A stretch of 64,000 nucleotides of DNA from Allokutzneria oryzae (GTDB lineage Bacteria > Actinomycetota > Actinomycetes > Mycobacteriales > Pseudonocardiaceae), in contig NZ_JBHLZU010000023.1 in the NCBI RefSeq assembly GCF_042429765.1, positions 124,001 to 188,000 on the forward strand. Direction: 5' to 3'. The first letter of the stretch is position 1. Every line of letters begins with the position of its first letter. Positions 1 through 8,640 of the stretch are shown in pieces. Made by a program: the position numbers and the translations under genes. Under the pieces are notes generated by a model. That model worked only from the letters and a program-made list of their open reading frames with translations. It searched no databases and had not been told where the DNA came from.

Positions 1-94
1 CCGGGTGGCCAGAGGTAGAAGTTCCTGAACAGTCGCTTGCCGGGCCCGGCACCGGCGAGCTATCCAGGAGCCGACTTCGGACCTTGGGGGCGGA

Positions 95-2821
95 GTGGCC
101 CTGGAACTCGCGGTGCTCGGCGACCTGGAGGCGCGGGTCGACGGGGAGCCGGTGGACACCGGCTCCCCGCGACAGCGCACGGTGCTGGCGGCCCTGCTCG
201 TGGACGCCAACCGGGTCGTCCCGCAGGACCAGCTCATCACCCGCGTGTGGGGCGCGAACCCGCCGACCGGGGTGCGATCCACCCTGCACACCTACATCTC
301 CCGCCTGCGCGCCGCGCTCGCCGCCAGCGCCGAGGTCAGCCTGACGCGCAGGCCCGGCGGCTACACGCTGGCCACCGACTCGGCCAACATCGACCTGCAC
401 GCCTTCCGGGCCAGGGTGGCGAAGGCCCGCGCGAAGTCCGATCCCGCCGGTCGCGCCGTCCTGCTCCGGCACGCGCTGGAGCTGTGGCGTGGAGACGCTC
501 TCGCCGGTTTCGACACGGAGTGGGCAAGCTCGGTGCGGATCACGCTGCACAAGGAGCGGCTGGCCGCGCAGATCGACCGCGTGGAAGCGCTGCTGGAGTG
601 CGGGCGGCACGCGGACCTGGTGGCGGAGCTGACCGAGCTCACCGCCGAGCACCCGCTCGACGAGCGCCTGTGCGAGCAGCTGATGCTGGCGCTCTACCGC
701 AACGACCGCCGGGCCGACGCGCTCCAGGAGTACCAGCGGATCAGGCGCGCTCTCGCCGACCAGCTGGGGATGGACCCCGGCGGCAAGCTCCAGGAGCTGC
801 ACGGTCGCATCCTTGCCGCAGCCCCCGACTTGGCCGCGCACCACCGCCGAGGCTCTCCCAGGGGCCCGGTCCCCCACCAGCTCCCGTCCGCGCCCGGCGG
901 GTTCACCGGTCGCCACGCCGAACTGGCCACTTTGGACGGAAGTCCGCTGACCGTGGTCAGTGGAGCAGGAGGGACCGGCAAGACCTCGCTGGCCCTGCAC
1001 TGGGCTCACCTTGCCCCACAACGGTTTCCCGACGGCCAGCTCTACGCGGACCTGCGCGGCTTCGACCCGGCGGAGGAGCCGGCCCCGCCGCCGGTCGTGC
1101 TCCGTGGCTTCCTCGACGCGCTCGGCGTGCAGCCCGACACCGTTCCCGACGGCTTCCAGGCGCAGGTCGAGCTGTACCGGGATCTCGTGGCCGACCGCGA
1201 GATGCTCATCGTGCTGGACAACGCCCGCGACGTCGACCAGATCGCCCCGTTGCTGCCGGGCTGCGACGAGTGCACCGTCGTGGTGACCAGCCGCAACCAC
1301 ATGACCGCACTGCCCAGCACGCGGCTGGTCCGGCTGGATCCGCTGGACGAGGAGGACTCCTACACGCTCCTCGCTCTGCGGCTGGGCGAGGCCCGGCTCA
1401 CGGCGGAGCCGGACGCCGTGACCGAACTGCTCACCCTGTGCGCGGGACTTCCCCTGGCGTTGGGCATCGTCGCCGCCCGCGCCGCGACCTCACCGTGGTT
1501 GCGGTTGTCCGAGCTGACCGACCAGCTGCGTGACGACCGGTCCAGGCTGGACGGTCTGGGCATCGGCGACTCACGCGTGGACCTGCGCGCGGTGTTCTCG
1601 TGGTCGCTGCGCGCCCTGTCCCCCGCAGCCGCCGAGTTGTTCGGACTGCTCGGACTCGTGCCCGGCTCAGAGATCGGCAGAACCGCGGTGGCCGCGCTCA
1701 CCGGCTCCCCGGCGTCGGCAGGGTTGCTGAGCGAGCTGGAGAACGCCAACCTGGTGATTCGGTCCACTCCGGACAGGTTCCGGATGCACGATCTGATTCG
1801 CTTGTACGCCAAGGAGACCGCGTCCGACTCCTCTGAGGGGCTGCGGCGGTGGGTGGACTTCCACACGCACTCGGCCTACAACGTCGAACAGGTGCTGTTC
1901 CCCCGTCGCGCCGGGATCGAGCTGGAGGCACCGGCACCCGGCTGCGTACCCGACACCTTCGACAGCATCGAAGCGGCGATGGCGTGGATGGACGTCGAGC
2001 ACCACAACGTCAAGGCAGCGCAATCGGTTGCGATGAACTTCTTGTGGCACAACAGGGTGTGGCAGATCGCCCGCGCGATGGACACCTTCTACTGGCGTCG
2101 CGGTCACCTCCTCGACCGGGTCGCGATGTGGTCGGCGGGCCTCGACGCGGCCGAAGCCCTCGACGACATGGAGGTGCGCCTGCTGTGCTTCCGATCGCTC
2201 GCCGACGCGTACGCGCGCGCGGGTGAGCACGACAAAGGGCTCACGATCGTCGAACACGCGCTCGCGCTGGCCGAGCGCGGCGAGGACACAGCGGTGTTGG
2301 GACACATCCACTACAGCCTCGTCTCGGCGTGGGACCAACGAGGCGACCACGCGCGCGGCCTGGAGCACGCCAAGGCGGCTTTGCTTGCCTACCAAGGCCT
2401 TGACAACCCCACGTGGCACGCGCAGGGGAAGATCGCGGTGGGCTGGTGCCTGATCAAACTGGGGCGGCACGACCAAGCGCGACAGCACTGCGAGGACGCG
2501 CTCGCCCTGTACCGCGCGCATGGCGATCGCAGCGGTGAGGCGGGCGCTCTCGAAGGGCTCGGCATGCTGGCCTACGGCTGCCGCCGCTACGACAAGGCGC
2601 TGGCGTACTTCCAGCGAGCGCGGGAGTTGTGCGAGCAAACGGGAAACCAGTACGTGGAGGCGGAAGTCGTCGAACACATCGGCGAGGCGTACGCGGGCCT
2701 GGGGCGGCACCGCGAGGCCAGGAGCAGCTGGGAGCGGGCTGCGGAGGCCTTCATCGAGCAGAACCGCACGCGCGAGGCGCGGCGAGTGCTCGCCCTGCTC
2801 CGCGGGCCGGTCCCGTTCTGA
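95..2821 (+). CDS. SARP/AfsR-type transcriptional regulator with NB-ARC and TPR domains
   Basis: Large activator of the AfsR/SARP class, which typically switches on secondary metabolism. Residues 1-95 form an OmpR-like winged helix, about 100-250 the bacterial transcriptional activation (BTAD) domain, then an NB-ARC ATPase with a clear P-loop (GAGGTGKT, residues 290-297), and the last 250 residues look like tetratricopeptide repeats rich in alternating Ala, Leu, Gly and Tyr. The 908-residue length matches the long multidomain SARPs. The start is GTG. The gene ends 9 bp before the convergent LuxR-type gene. It could act on the NRPS operon 6 kb away, but nothing in the sequence proves this and no SARP heptameric repeat was recognised upstream of the operon. 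Confidence 0.93.
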   Translation: MALELAVLGDLEARVDGEPVDTGSPRQRTVLAALLVDANRVVPQDQLITRVWGANPPTGVRSTLHTYISRLRAALAASAEVSLTRRPGGYTLATDSANIDLHAFRARVAKARAKSDPAGRAVLLRHALELWRGDALAGFDTEWASSVRITLHKERLAAQIDRVEALLECGRHADLVAELTELTAEHPLDERLCEQLMLALYRNDRRADALQEYQRIRRALADQLGMDPGGKLQELHGRILAAAPDLAAHHRRGSPRGPVPHQLPSAPGGFTGRHAELATLDGSPLTVVSGAGGTGKTSLALHWAHLAPQRFPDGQLYADLRGFDPAEEPAPPPVVLRGFLDALGVQPDTVPDGFQAQVELYRDLVADREMLIVLDNARDVDQIAPLLPGCDECTVVVTSRNHMTALPSTRLVRLDPLDEEDSYTLLALRLGEARLTAEPDAVTELLTLCAGLPLALGIVAARAATSPWLRLSELTDQLRDDRSRLDGLGIGDSRVDLRAVFSWSLRALSPAAAELFGLLGLVPGSEIGRTAVAALTGSPASAGLLSELENANLVIRSTPDRFRMHDLIRLYAKETASDSSEGLRRWVDFHTHSAYNVEQVLFPRRAGIELEAPAPGCVPDTFDSIEAAMAWMDVEHHNVKAAQSVAMNFLWHNRVWQIARAMDTFYWRRGHLLDRVAMWSAGLDAAEALDDMEVRLLCFRSLADAYARAGEHDKGLTIVEHALALAERGEDTAVLGHIHYSLVSAWDQRGDHARGLEHAKAALLAYQGLDNPTWHAQGKIAVGWCLIKLGRHDQARQHCEDALALYRAHGDRSGEAGALEGLGMLAYGCRRYDKALAYFQRARELCEQTGNQYVEAEVVEHIGEAYAGLGRHREARSSWERAAEAFIEQNRTREARRVLALLRGPVPF

Positions 2822-2830
2822 GCCCGCTCC

Positions 2831-3778
2831 TCACCGGACCACGTGGCGCTGGATGTCCTCGGCGACCTGCGCGCGGTCCATGGCGTACTTGCGGAGGATG
2901 TTCTTCAAATGCGTCTTCACCGTGTTCGCGCTGATACCCAGCTCCTGGGCCAGCCGCTGGTTGGTGAAGCCGTCTGCGACCAGTAACGCGATCCGCTGCT
3001 CTGCCGGGGTCAGCGCGAGGAAACGCTGCTCGGGGCCGTCGGTGGGGATCGGCTCGGAGCGCATCGACATCCCCACGAGCTCGGACTGGATCTCCTCGCA
3101 CGAGGTCACGACCTGCCGCAGGTGCGCGGCGGCGAGCGTCATCTCGCCGCCCACGAGCACGTCCTCGGCGGTGCGGCGCAGCGCGGCGACCCGCGACGCG
3201 AGGTACTCCACGACCGGGTCGCAGTTGCGGGACGGCAGGACGCCCAGTCCGGCGCCGGGCAGCAGTCGCAGTGCTTCCAGGTCCTCCTGATGCCGCGCGA
3301 GCACCCTGCCGACGAGTCCGGCCAGCCATTCGAAAGCGTGCACCGCGTTGTCGTCGAAGGCGTCGGGCACCGAGCAGTACATCGACAGCATGCCGAAGAT
3401 CCGGCGTCCCCCCGTGCGGTCCCGCCGGAACAACGGAACCGTGACCACGTCGGCGGCGTCGCTGTCGGCCCGCAGAGCCGCCCCGTTGTCGTAGGCCACG
3501 CGATAGGTCTGTTTGTGCCGCAGTACCCACGCCGTCTGCCCTTGTGGGCTGTAGGCGCGCGAAACCGGGTCCTCGTGTCCGTACACGTAACGGATCCGGT
3601 TGGCCCCGTGCAGCAGACCGACGTGGAAGGAGTCGACCCTGGCGATCCTGCTCGCCACGACGCGGACGTACTCGTAGAGGCCGTAGCGGTCGTAGGCGAA
3701 CCGCGCTGTGACCGTGTGGTGCGCCTCGTGCAGGACAGCTGCTGTCCCAGCACTGACTCGCAGTGGGAGCTGTGACAC
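2831..3778 (-). CDS. LuxR-family transcriptional regulator with GAF-like sensor region
   Basis: The last 60 residues (about 256-315) are a LuxR/NarL-type helix-turn-helix, with the typical stretches LTPAEQRIALLVADG and ANTVKTHLKNILRKY. The preceding 250 residues have the pattern of a GAF-type sensor, including a region with YVYGHEDPVSR. There is no receiver domain and no phosphoacceptor Asp pattern, so it is an orphan regulator whose signal is unknown. Translation starts at GTG with a strong GAGGAGG ribosome site. It converges on the SARP gene and is divergent from nothing obvious on its 5' side. Target genes cannot be read from the sequence. Confidence 0.9.
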   Translation of the reverse strand: MSQLPLRVSAGTAAVLHEAHHTVTARFAYDRYGLYEYVRVVASRIARVDSFHVGLLHGANRIRYVYGHEDPVSRAYSPQGQTAWVLRHKQTYRVAYDNGAALRADSDAADVVTVPLFRRDRTGGRRIFGMLSMYCSVPDAFDDNAVHAFEWLAGLVGRVLARHQEDLEALRLLPGAGLGVLPSRNCDPVVEYLASRVAALRRTAEDVLVGGEMTLAAAHLRQVVTSCEEIQSELVGMSMRSEPIPTDGPEQRFLALTPAEQRIALLVADGFTNQRLAQELGISANTVKTHLKNILRKYAMDRAQVAEDIQRHVVR

Positions 3779-3812
3779 TGGGCCTCCTCACGATCGCCCA
3801 AGAGAGACCAGA

Positions 3813-4238
3813 CTACGTCTCCTTCGCCGCGGCGGAGCGGCGCTTGCTCACCTTGTGGTAGCTGTACGCGAGCAACCCGAGCACGATGGCGCCGGAGATG
3901 ATCAGGCTCGACCCGGTGGCCCAGCCGGGCAACGGCAGCCACGGGAACACCCGCAGGCCCCAGACCACGCCGAGGGCGATCATCCCCAGTCCGAACAGCA
4001 CCGAGCCCGCGATGCTCAGCGGCGAGGACACCGCGCTCTCCATGCCCTTCATCGCGCGGTCGCGCACCGGGTCGACGTACTTCTCCAGCGACGGGAACTC
4101 CGCTGCCAGGGTGACCAGCCCGGCAAGCACCAGCAGCAGGCCAGGCCCCGGCAGCACCAGCAGGATGATTCCGACCACCACCAAGGCCCCACCGAGCAAC
4201 ATGATCAACAAGCGCTTCATCTGCTTGCTCGCGCCCAC
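3813..4238 (-). CDS. PGPGW-family small transmembrane protein
   Basis: A 141-residue membrane protein. The first hydrophobic segment (about residues 9-42) carries the signature LPGPGLLL (PGPG at residues 30-33) of the PGPGW family of small actinobacterial membrane proteins. A second hydrophobic hairpin covers about residues 75-130, and the C-terminus is short and basic. The loop between contains the family-like EFPSLEKYVDPVRDRAM helix. Start is GTG with an upstream GGAGG. No function is established for this family. It lies 34 bp downstream of the LuxR-type gene start, transcribed in the same direction. Confidence 0.8.
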   Translation of the reverse strand: MGASKQMKRLLIMLLGGALVVVGIILLVLPGPGLLLVLAGLVTLAAEFPSLEKYVDPVRDRAMKGMESAVSSPLSIAGSVLFGLGMIALGVVWGLRVFPWLPLPGWATGSSLIISGAIVLGLLAYSYHKVSKRRSAAAKET

Positions 4239-4394
4239 TCGCCCTCCTCGGCTCCGATACCGACCACGCTAGGGCAGAACGACCCCCGCGCGCACTGAAC
4301 ACGCCACCCCGGCGCAGTGTCCACTGTGGGCGCTCCCCGGCCGACCTTCACCTGTTCGGCCCAGACTGTCAGGGGTCGGTGTCACCATCGCGAC

Positions 4395-5369
4395 ATGGAC
4401 AAGGCACCGACGACACCGATCATGACCAGCGCGGCTGTGTCGCGGCTGGTGAACGCCTGGATGGCCACGATCCCCTCCGAGCACACCCGCCGCCGCTACC
4501 GCCGCGACCTCGGCAAACTCGCGAGCTGGCTGCTCGTCCACCGCGGCAGGGGCGTGCTGGCGACCCGCGCCGAGGACGTGATCGCGTACTCGCACACCCT
4601 GACCGGGCACCGCCACGACCTCGACCACCGCGTGCACCCGCTGCGCCGGCACAACACCATCGCGACCAAGGCGACCGCGTGGAGCTCCTTCTTCGCCTAC
4701 TGCGTGCGGCAGGGTCTGCTCACGGCGAACCCGGTGCAGGAGGCCCGCGCGCTCGACCCGGCCGCCGCCTACCCGCCACATCCGCACCACCCCGCGCGGA
4801 CCGTCGACGCGGCCGCGCTGCGCACCCTGGTCACCGAGGCGCACCGCGACCCGTGGCTCGGCGGAAGCCTGGGTGCCTCCCTGCTCGGGCTGCTCATCGT
4901 GACCCAATGGCGGCCGGAGCGGGTCACCACGCGCACGCTGACCGATCTCTCCCGGCGCGGCGTGCACGACGACGAGCAGTGGATCCCGTTGCCCGCGGAG
5001 CTGCACCACTACCTCGGCGCGTGGCTCGACGAACGCCCGGATGTCGTTGGGGCACATGTGTTCTTCGAGAGATCCGGGCTGCGCCGGATCTCCGCGATCG
5101 AGCTGATGCGGCTGGTCCTGCGCTGCGCCGAGCGGGCCGGTCTCGGCGACGCGGTCACGGCGACCCAGGTGGCGCGCGCGGCCGCGGAGCTCACCCGGCG
5201 CGGTGTCGCCGTCGTGCTGCCACCGCTGGCGGAGCTGCGCGCGGTGGCCCCGGCCCCGGAACAGCTCGCGCTGCCCGATGACCCCCGCGAGAACGACGCG
5301 CACCAGCCGGGCTACGGCCAGCAGGCGCTGCTGCCGCTGCCGGAGGGGGTGATCCGCCAGACCGGATGA
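4395..5369 (+). CDS. Degenerate tyrosine-recombinase/integrase-like protein
   Basis: The N-terminal 110 residues match the SAM-like core-binding domain of phage-type integrases (pattern WMATIPSEHTRRRYRRDLGKLASWL, then TKATAWSSFFAYCVRQGLLTANPV). The C-terminal half keeps the overall layout of the catalytic domain (TQWRPERV in place of the TGxRxxE box; ATQVARAAAELTRRG in place of the HxLRH box), but the box-II His is replaced and there is no C-terminal nucleophile Tyr in the expected place. It is therefore probably not an active recombinase. ATG at 4395 is preferred over an upstream in-frame ATG because the core-binding domain starts there. Its TGA abuts the stop of the convergent TetR gene. 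Confidence 0.72.
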   Translation: MDKAPTTPIMTSAAVSRLVNAWMATIPSEHTRRRYRRDLGKLASWLLVHRGRGVLATRAEDVIAYSHTLTGHRHDLDHRVHPLRRHNTIATKATAWSSFFAYCVRQGLLTANPVQEARALDPAAAYPPHPHHPARTVDAAALRTLVTEAHRDPWLGGSLGASLLGLLIVTQWRPERVTTRTLTDLSRRGVHDDEQWIPLPAELHHYLGAWLDERPDVVGAHVFFERSGLRRISAIELMRLVLRCAERAGLGDAVTATQVARAAAELTRRGVAVVLPPLAELRAVAPAPEQLALPDDPRENDAHQPGYGQQALLPLPEGVIRQTG

Positions 5370-5969
5370 TCAGGAGCCGAGCAGGCGGTCGATCACCCGG
5401 CGCGCGCGCTCCGGCGCGGCACGGTCGCGGTCGAGCCGCAGCGCCTGGTTGAGGCTGAGCATCACGCCGTAGAGCTCGAACACGAGCTGCTCCGCGTCGG
5501 TGTCCTCCGGCAGTTCCCCCGCGCTCACGGCGAGGCGGATCTGGAGCGTCAGGTCGCGCTTCCACACCGCTGTCAGCCCGGCGATGGCATCGCGCACGGG
5601 TCCTTCGCGGTCGTCGAACTCGGCGACGACGGCGGTGAAGAAGCACCCGCCGGGGAACACCCCGCGCTCCATGTACGACACCCACGCCGCGCACAGCGCT
5701 CGCAGCCGGGGCAGCCCCGGCTCGGTCCCGGCGGCCCGGTCCGGGACCTCGTGCGCGAAGACCCCGGCCGCGGTGTCGATCACGGCGAGCTGCAGGACCT
5801 CCTTCGAGCCGAAGTGGCCGAGCAGCCCGGACTTGCTCATGCCCAGATCGGTGGCGAGGCGGCCGATGGTGAGGCCCTCCAGGCCCTCCACGGAGGCGAC
5901 CTCGACGCCCCGGTCGAGGATCACCGAGCGGGTGTGCCTGGCGTCGGTCGCGGATCTGCGCGGACTCAC
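5370..5969 (-). CDS. TetR-family transcriptional repressor
   Basis: A 199-residue TetR regulator. The DNA-binding helix-turn-helix is at about residues 33-58 (TIGRLATDLGMSKSGLLGHF), and the rest is an all-helical ligand domain of the TetR_C type with the CFFTAVVAEFDDREGPVR signature. Start is GTG. The gene is divergent from the ketoacyl synthase III gene, and the 64-bp gap holds a perfect inverted repeat that is very likely its operator, so it probably represses both itself and the fabH-like/acyltransferase pair. The ligand is probably a fatty acyl or related compound given that pair, which is an inference from context. Confidence 0.92.
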   Translation of the reverse strand: MSPRRSATDARHTRSVILDRGVEVASVEGLEGLTIGRLATDLGMSKSGLLGHFGSKEVLQLAVIDTAAGVFAHEVPDRAAGTEPGLPRLRALCAAWVSYMERGVFPGGCFFTAVVAEFDDREGPVRDAIAGLTAVWKRDLTLQIRLAVSAGELPEDTDAEQLVFELYGVMLSLNQALRLDRDRAAPERARRVIDRLLGS

Positions 5970-5995
5970 CCGGCCACTCTAGCCCGATCCGGCCC

Positions 5996-6025
5996 GTTTA
6001 GCGTCCGACCGATCGGACGCTAAAC
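5996..6025. promoter_or_regulatory. Perfect 13-bp inverted-repeat operator between tetR and the fabH-like gene
   Basis: Left arm GTTTAGCGTCCGA (5996-6008), spacer CCGA, right arm TCGGACGCTAAAC (6013-6025), with no mismatch. It sits in the 64-bp divergent region and ends 8 bp before the ATG of the ketoacyl synthase gene. The 13-4-13 geometry and the position suit a TetR dimer-of-dimers or dimer site controlling both directions. Confidence 0.85.
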
Positions 6026-6033
6026 TCCGGCGC

Positions 6034-6975
6034 ATGCTTCGCTCCCGGATCACCGCACTGGGCCACCACCAGCCCGAACACGTGCTCACCAACCACGACC
6101 TCGCCCAGCTGGTCGACACCAGCGACGCCTGGATCCGCAAGCGCACCGGGATCGCCACCCGGCACATCGCCCGCGAGGAGTCGGTGACCGGCCTCGGCGC
6201 CCAGGCCGCCGCGAAGGCGCTGGCCGCGGCGGGCCTCTCCCCCGAGGACGTGGACCTGGTCGTGGTCGCGACCTGCACCGCGATCGACCGCTGCCCGGCC
6301 ATCGCCACCCAGATCGCCGGCCGCCTCGGCATCCCGAGCGCGGCGGGCTTCGACGTGAACAACGGCTGCGCGGGCTTCGGCACCGCGCTCGCCACGGCCG
6401 ACCACGCCGTGCGCGCCGAGGCCGCCCGCCACGCCCTGGTGGTCGGCGCGGAGAAGATGTCGGACGTCACCGACTGGACCGACCGCTCCACCTGCGTGCT
6501 GCTCGGCGACGGCGCGGGCGCCGCCGTGGTCAGTGCGACCGATGGCCCGGCCGGGATCGGCCCGGTCGTCTGGGGCTCCGACCCCACGCGCGGCCACGCG
6601 GTGCGCATCTCCGGCGACTGGCACCCCCTGTTCCGCCAGGAGGGCCGCGAGGTGTTCCGGTGGGCCACAACGGAACTGGCCCCGATCGCGCGGCGAGCCT
6701 GCGAACGAGCCGGGATCTCCCCCACCGACCTGGGCGCGGTGGTCACCCACCAGGCCAACCTGCGGATCATCGACGCGCTCACCGAGCGGCTGGGCGTCAC
6801 CGGCGCGGTCGTCGCCAGGGACGTGGTGGACTCCGGCAACACCTCGGCGGCTTCGATCCCGCTGGCGCTGGCCAAGCTCGTCGAGCGTGGCGAGGTCCCA
6901 TCGGGGACGCCGACCCTGCTGTTCGGCTTCGGCGGCGGCCTGTCCTGGGCCGGCCAGGTGGTGACGTGCCCGTGA
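6034..6975 (+). CDS. 3-oxoacyl-ACP synthase III (KAS III, FabH-like)
   Basis: A 313-residue ketosynthase of the FabH family, which condenses an acyl-CoA starter with malonyl-ACP. The full catalytic triad is present: Cys112 in NGCAGF, His239 in HQANLRI and Asn269 in SGNTSAAS. The C-terminus has the usual GFGGGLSWAG motif. It overlaps the following acyltransferase gene by GTGA, so the two are likely translated together. Because the pair has its own TetR repressor and stands apart from other fab genes, it is more likely a dedicated acyl-chain-making or chain-transferring pair than the housekeeping FabH. Confidence 0.9.
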   Translation: MLRSRITALGHHQPEHVLTNHDLAQLVDTSDAWIRKRTGIATRHIAREESVTGLGAQAAAKALAAAGLSPEDVDLVVVATCTAIDRCPAIATQIAGRLGIPSAAGFDVNNGCAGFGTALATADHAVRAEAARHALVVGAEKMSDVTDWTDRSTCVLLGDGAGAAVVSATDGPAGIGPVVWGSDPTRGHAVRISGDWHPLFRQEGREVFRWATTELAPIARRACERAGISPTDLGAVVTHQANLRIIDALTERLGVTGAVVARDVVDSGNTSAASIPLALAKLVERGEVPSGTPTLLFGFGGGLSWAGQVVTCP

Positions 6976-7616
6976 GAACGATCGCGTTCCTGGCGCGGCT
7001 GGTGTTCCGGCCGCACGTGCGCGGAACGGAGAACGTGCCCCCGTCGGGTCCGGTCATCCTCGCCAGCAACCACCTGTCCTTCGTGGACAGCGTGGTGATC
7101 GGCCTGGTGGCACCGCGCCGCGTGGCGTTCCTGGCCAAGGCGGAGTACTTCACCCGGGCCGGTCTGCGCGGCCGCCTCACCCGTCGCCTGTTCACCGCGC
7201 TCGGAGCGATCCCGGTCGAACGCGGCACCTACCACTCGGCGCGGGCGTCCCTGGAGGCTTCCAGGCGGATCGTGGACGCGGGCAACGCCTTCGCGCTCTA
7301 CCCGGAGGGCACGCGGTCGCTGGACGGCAGGCTCTACCGGGGCAGGACCGGCGTCGCCTGGCTGGCGCTGACCACGGGAGCCCCGGTGGTCCCGGTGGGC
7401 CTGCGCGGGACCGAGAAGCTCCACCCGGTCGGTGCCCGCCTCCCCCGCCCCCACCGCGTCACCGTCCACTTCGGACAACCACTGGCGTTCCCCGGCCGCG
7501 AGAACTCCGCCCGCGCGAGGCGGGAGGTCACCGACGAGGTCATGACCGCGATCCACGCCCTGACCGACCAACCCCGCGCCACCCACTACAACGAGTCCCC
7601 ACCCCAAGCCGCCTAG
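6972..7616 (+). CDS. 1-acyl-glycerol-3-phosphate acyltransferase-like protein (PlsC family)
   Basis: A 214-residue lysophospholipid acyltransferase-fold protein. Both signature blocks are present: NHLSFVD (residues 33-39, catalytic HX4D with His34 and Asp39) and PEGTRS (111-116). The GTG at 6972 is chosen because it overlaps the stop of the KAS III gene (GTGA) and because homology starts there, although the frame is open further upstream. Substrate could be lysophosphatidic acid or another acyl acceptor. The coupling to the KAS III gene suggests the acyl group comes from that enzyme. Confidence 0.88.
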   Translation: MRTIAFLARLVFRPHVRGTENVPPSGPVILASNHLSFVDSVVIGLVAPRRVAFLAKAEYFTRAGLRGRLTRRLFTALGAIPVERGTYHSARASLEASRRIVDAGNAFALYPEGTRSLDGRLYRGRTGVAWLALTTGAPVVPVGLRGTEKLHPVGARLPRPHRVTVHFGQPLAFPGRENSARARREVTDEVMTAIHALTDQPRATHYNESPPQAA

Positions 7617-7703
7617 CGCCTGCCCTGCAAGTCGTCCCGCCCCCCGAGCTGGCGCCACCCCCGTGCCCCCCTGCGCGCCTGGCCCGACTCGCGCGATCGA
7701 GGT

Positions 7704-7772
7704 TTTCGCGTTTTGTCACCTTGATGCGCAAAAGAGCGCTCCCAATTCGCATTAAGCCTACAAAACGCGAAA
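7704..7772 (+). repeat. Palindromic intergenic repeat, copy 1
   Basis: A 69-bp element bounded by perfect 13-bp inverted ends TTTCGCGTTTTGT (7704-7716) and ACAAAACGCGAAA (7760-7772). The centre carries AGAGCGCTCCC. The inner arms pair imperfectly (CACCTTGATGCG against CGCATTAAGCC). It is followed by a G-rich tract (about 7773-7815). It shares ends and core with copies at 42645, 49128 and, inverted, 61755. Confidence 0.9.
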
Positions 7773-7855
7773 CGAGGGGCGCGGGGATGAGGAGGCCAGG
7801 GGGTGGTGAGGTGGTGTTTCCGCGAGAAGGACAGGGCGCAGGAGCAGGACGAGCC

Positions 7856-7891
7856 TTGACAGGCAAGTGGCGGCTTGCCTATAAAGGCGGG
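7856..7891 (+). promoter_or_regulatory. Consensus promoter with embedded operator for the ArsR gene
   Basis: A -35 TTGACA (7856-7861) and a -10 TATAAA (7880-7885) are separated by 18 bp. The spacer holds a perfect inverted repeat AGGCAAG (7861-7867) / CTTGCCT (7874-7880) with a 6-bp gap. The start codon follows the -10 by 6 bp, which predicts a leaderless transcript and autorepression by the ArsR protein. Confidence 0.8.
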
Positions 7892-8170
7892 GTGGATGCC
7901 GTGTTCAAGGCCCTCGGCGACGCGACCCGGCGAACGATTCTCGACGAGCTGACCGAGAAGGACGGGCAGACACTGTTCGAGATCTGCACCCGCCTCACGA
8001 TGAGGCACGGGCTCACCTCCTCGCGGCAGGCGATCTCGCAGCACCTCGCCGTGCTGGAGGAGGCGGGCCTGGTGCGGACGCGCCGGGAGGGCCGCTACAA
8101 GTTCCACCACCTCGACACCACGCCGTTGCGGACCATCGTCGAGCGATGGCCGATCACCGAGGAGGACTAG
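7892..8170 (+). CDS. ArsR-family winged-helix repressor
   Basis: A 92-residue winged-helix protein of the ArsR/SmtB superfamily, with FKALGDATRRTILDEL at the N-terminus and the recognition helix around SSRQAISQHLAVLEEAGLVRTRREGR. No metal-binding ELCVC motif is present, so it belongs to the non-metal branch often paired with glyoxalase-fold or SRPBCC genes. The GTG at 7892 is chosen because the family homology begins there and a consensus promoter lies immediately upstream; the frame is open further 5' but has no family similarity. The downstream glyoxalase-fold gene begins 2 bp after its stop. Confidence 0.9.
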   Translation: MDAVFKALGDATRRTILDELTEKDGQTLFEICTRLTMRHGLTSSRQAISQHLAVLEEAGLVRTRREGRYKFHHLDTTPLRTIVERWPITEED

Positions 8171-8172
8171 CC

Positions 8173-8565
8173 ATGCTCAGGATCACCGTCACCAGCGTCT
8201 TCGTCGACGACCAGGCCAAGGCACTGGACTTCTACACCGACGTGCTCGGCTTCGTGAAGAAGAACGACATCCCGCTCGGCGGCGGCGCCCGGTGGCTGAC
8301 CGTCGTCTCCGCCGCCGACCAGGACGGCACCGAGCTGCTGCTGGAGCCGTCCAGTCACCCCGCGGTCGGCCCCTACAAGGACGCTCTGGTCGCCGACGGC
8401 ATTCCCGCCGCCTCCTTCGGCGTCGAGAACGTGGCAGCGGAGTTCGAGCGGCTCAGCGCGGCCGGGGTGAAGTTCCTCCAGGAGCCGACCGACCTGGGCA
8501 CGGTCACCGTCGCGGTCTTCGACGACACCTGCGGCAACCTGATCCAGATCGCCAGCACGCACTAG
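8173..8565 (+). CDS. Glyoxalase/bleomycin-resistance (VOC) superfamily protein
   Basis: A 130-residue vicinal-oxygen-chelate protein with two beta-alpha-beta-beta-beta repeats (VFVDDQAKALDFYTDVLGF at the N-terminus, VAVFDDTCGNLIQI at the C-terminus). Members bind a divalent metal and either transform or sequester small molecules. The substrate cannot be inferred. A good ribosome site (GAGGA) precedes the ATG and the gene is co-transcribed with the ArsR gene just upstream, a very common actinobacterial pair. Confidence 0.9.
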   Translation: MLRITVTSVFVDDQAKALDFYTDVLGFVKKNDIPLGGGARWLTVVSAADQDGTELLLEPSSHPAVGPYKDALVADGIPAASFGVENVAAEFERLSAAGVKFLQEPTDLGTVTVAVFDDTCGNLIQIASTH

Positions 8566-8640
8566 GACGCGCCTGCTGGTTCCACTGTGGACTGTTGCTC
8601 GTGGGCGAAGTTCCACTGGCGCGGCGGCGGGCCGCAGTTC

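Noticed and set aside
7734..7746. GAGCGCTCCCA core of the repeats read as a CebR-type operator
   Set aside because: Only half of the CebR box symmetry is present and the core always sits in the larger palindrome next to unrelated genes, so a repeat family is the simpler reading.
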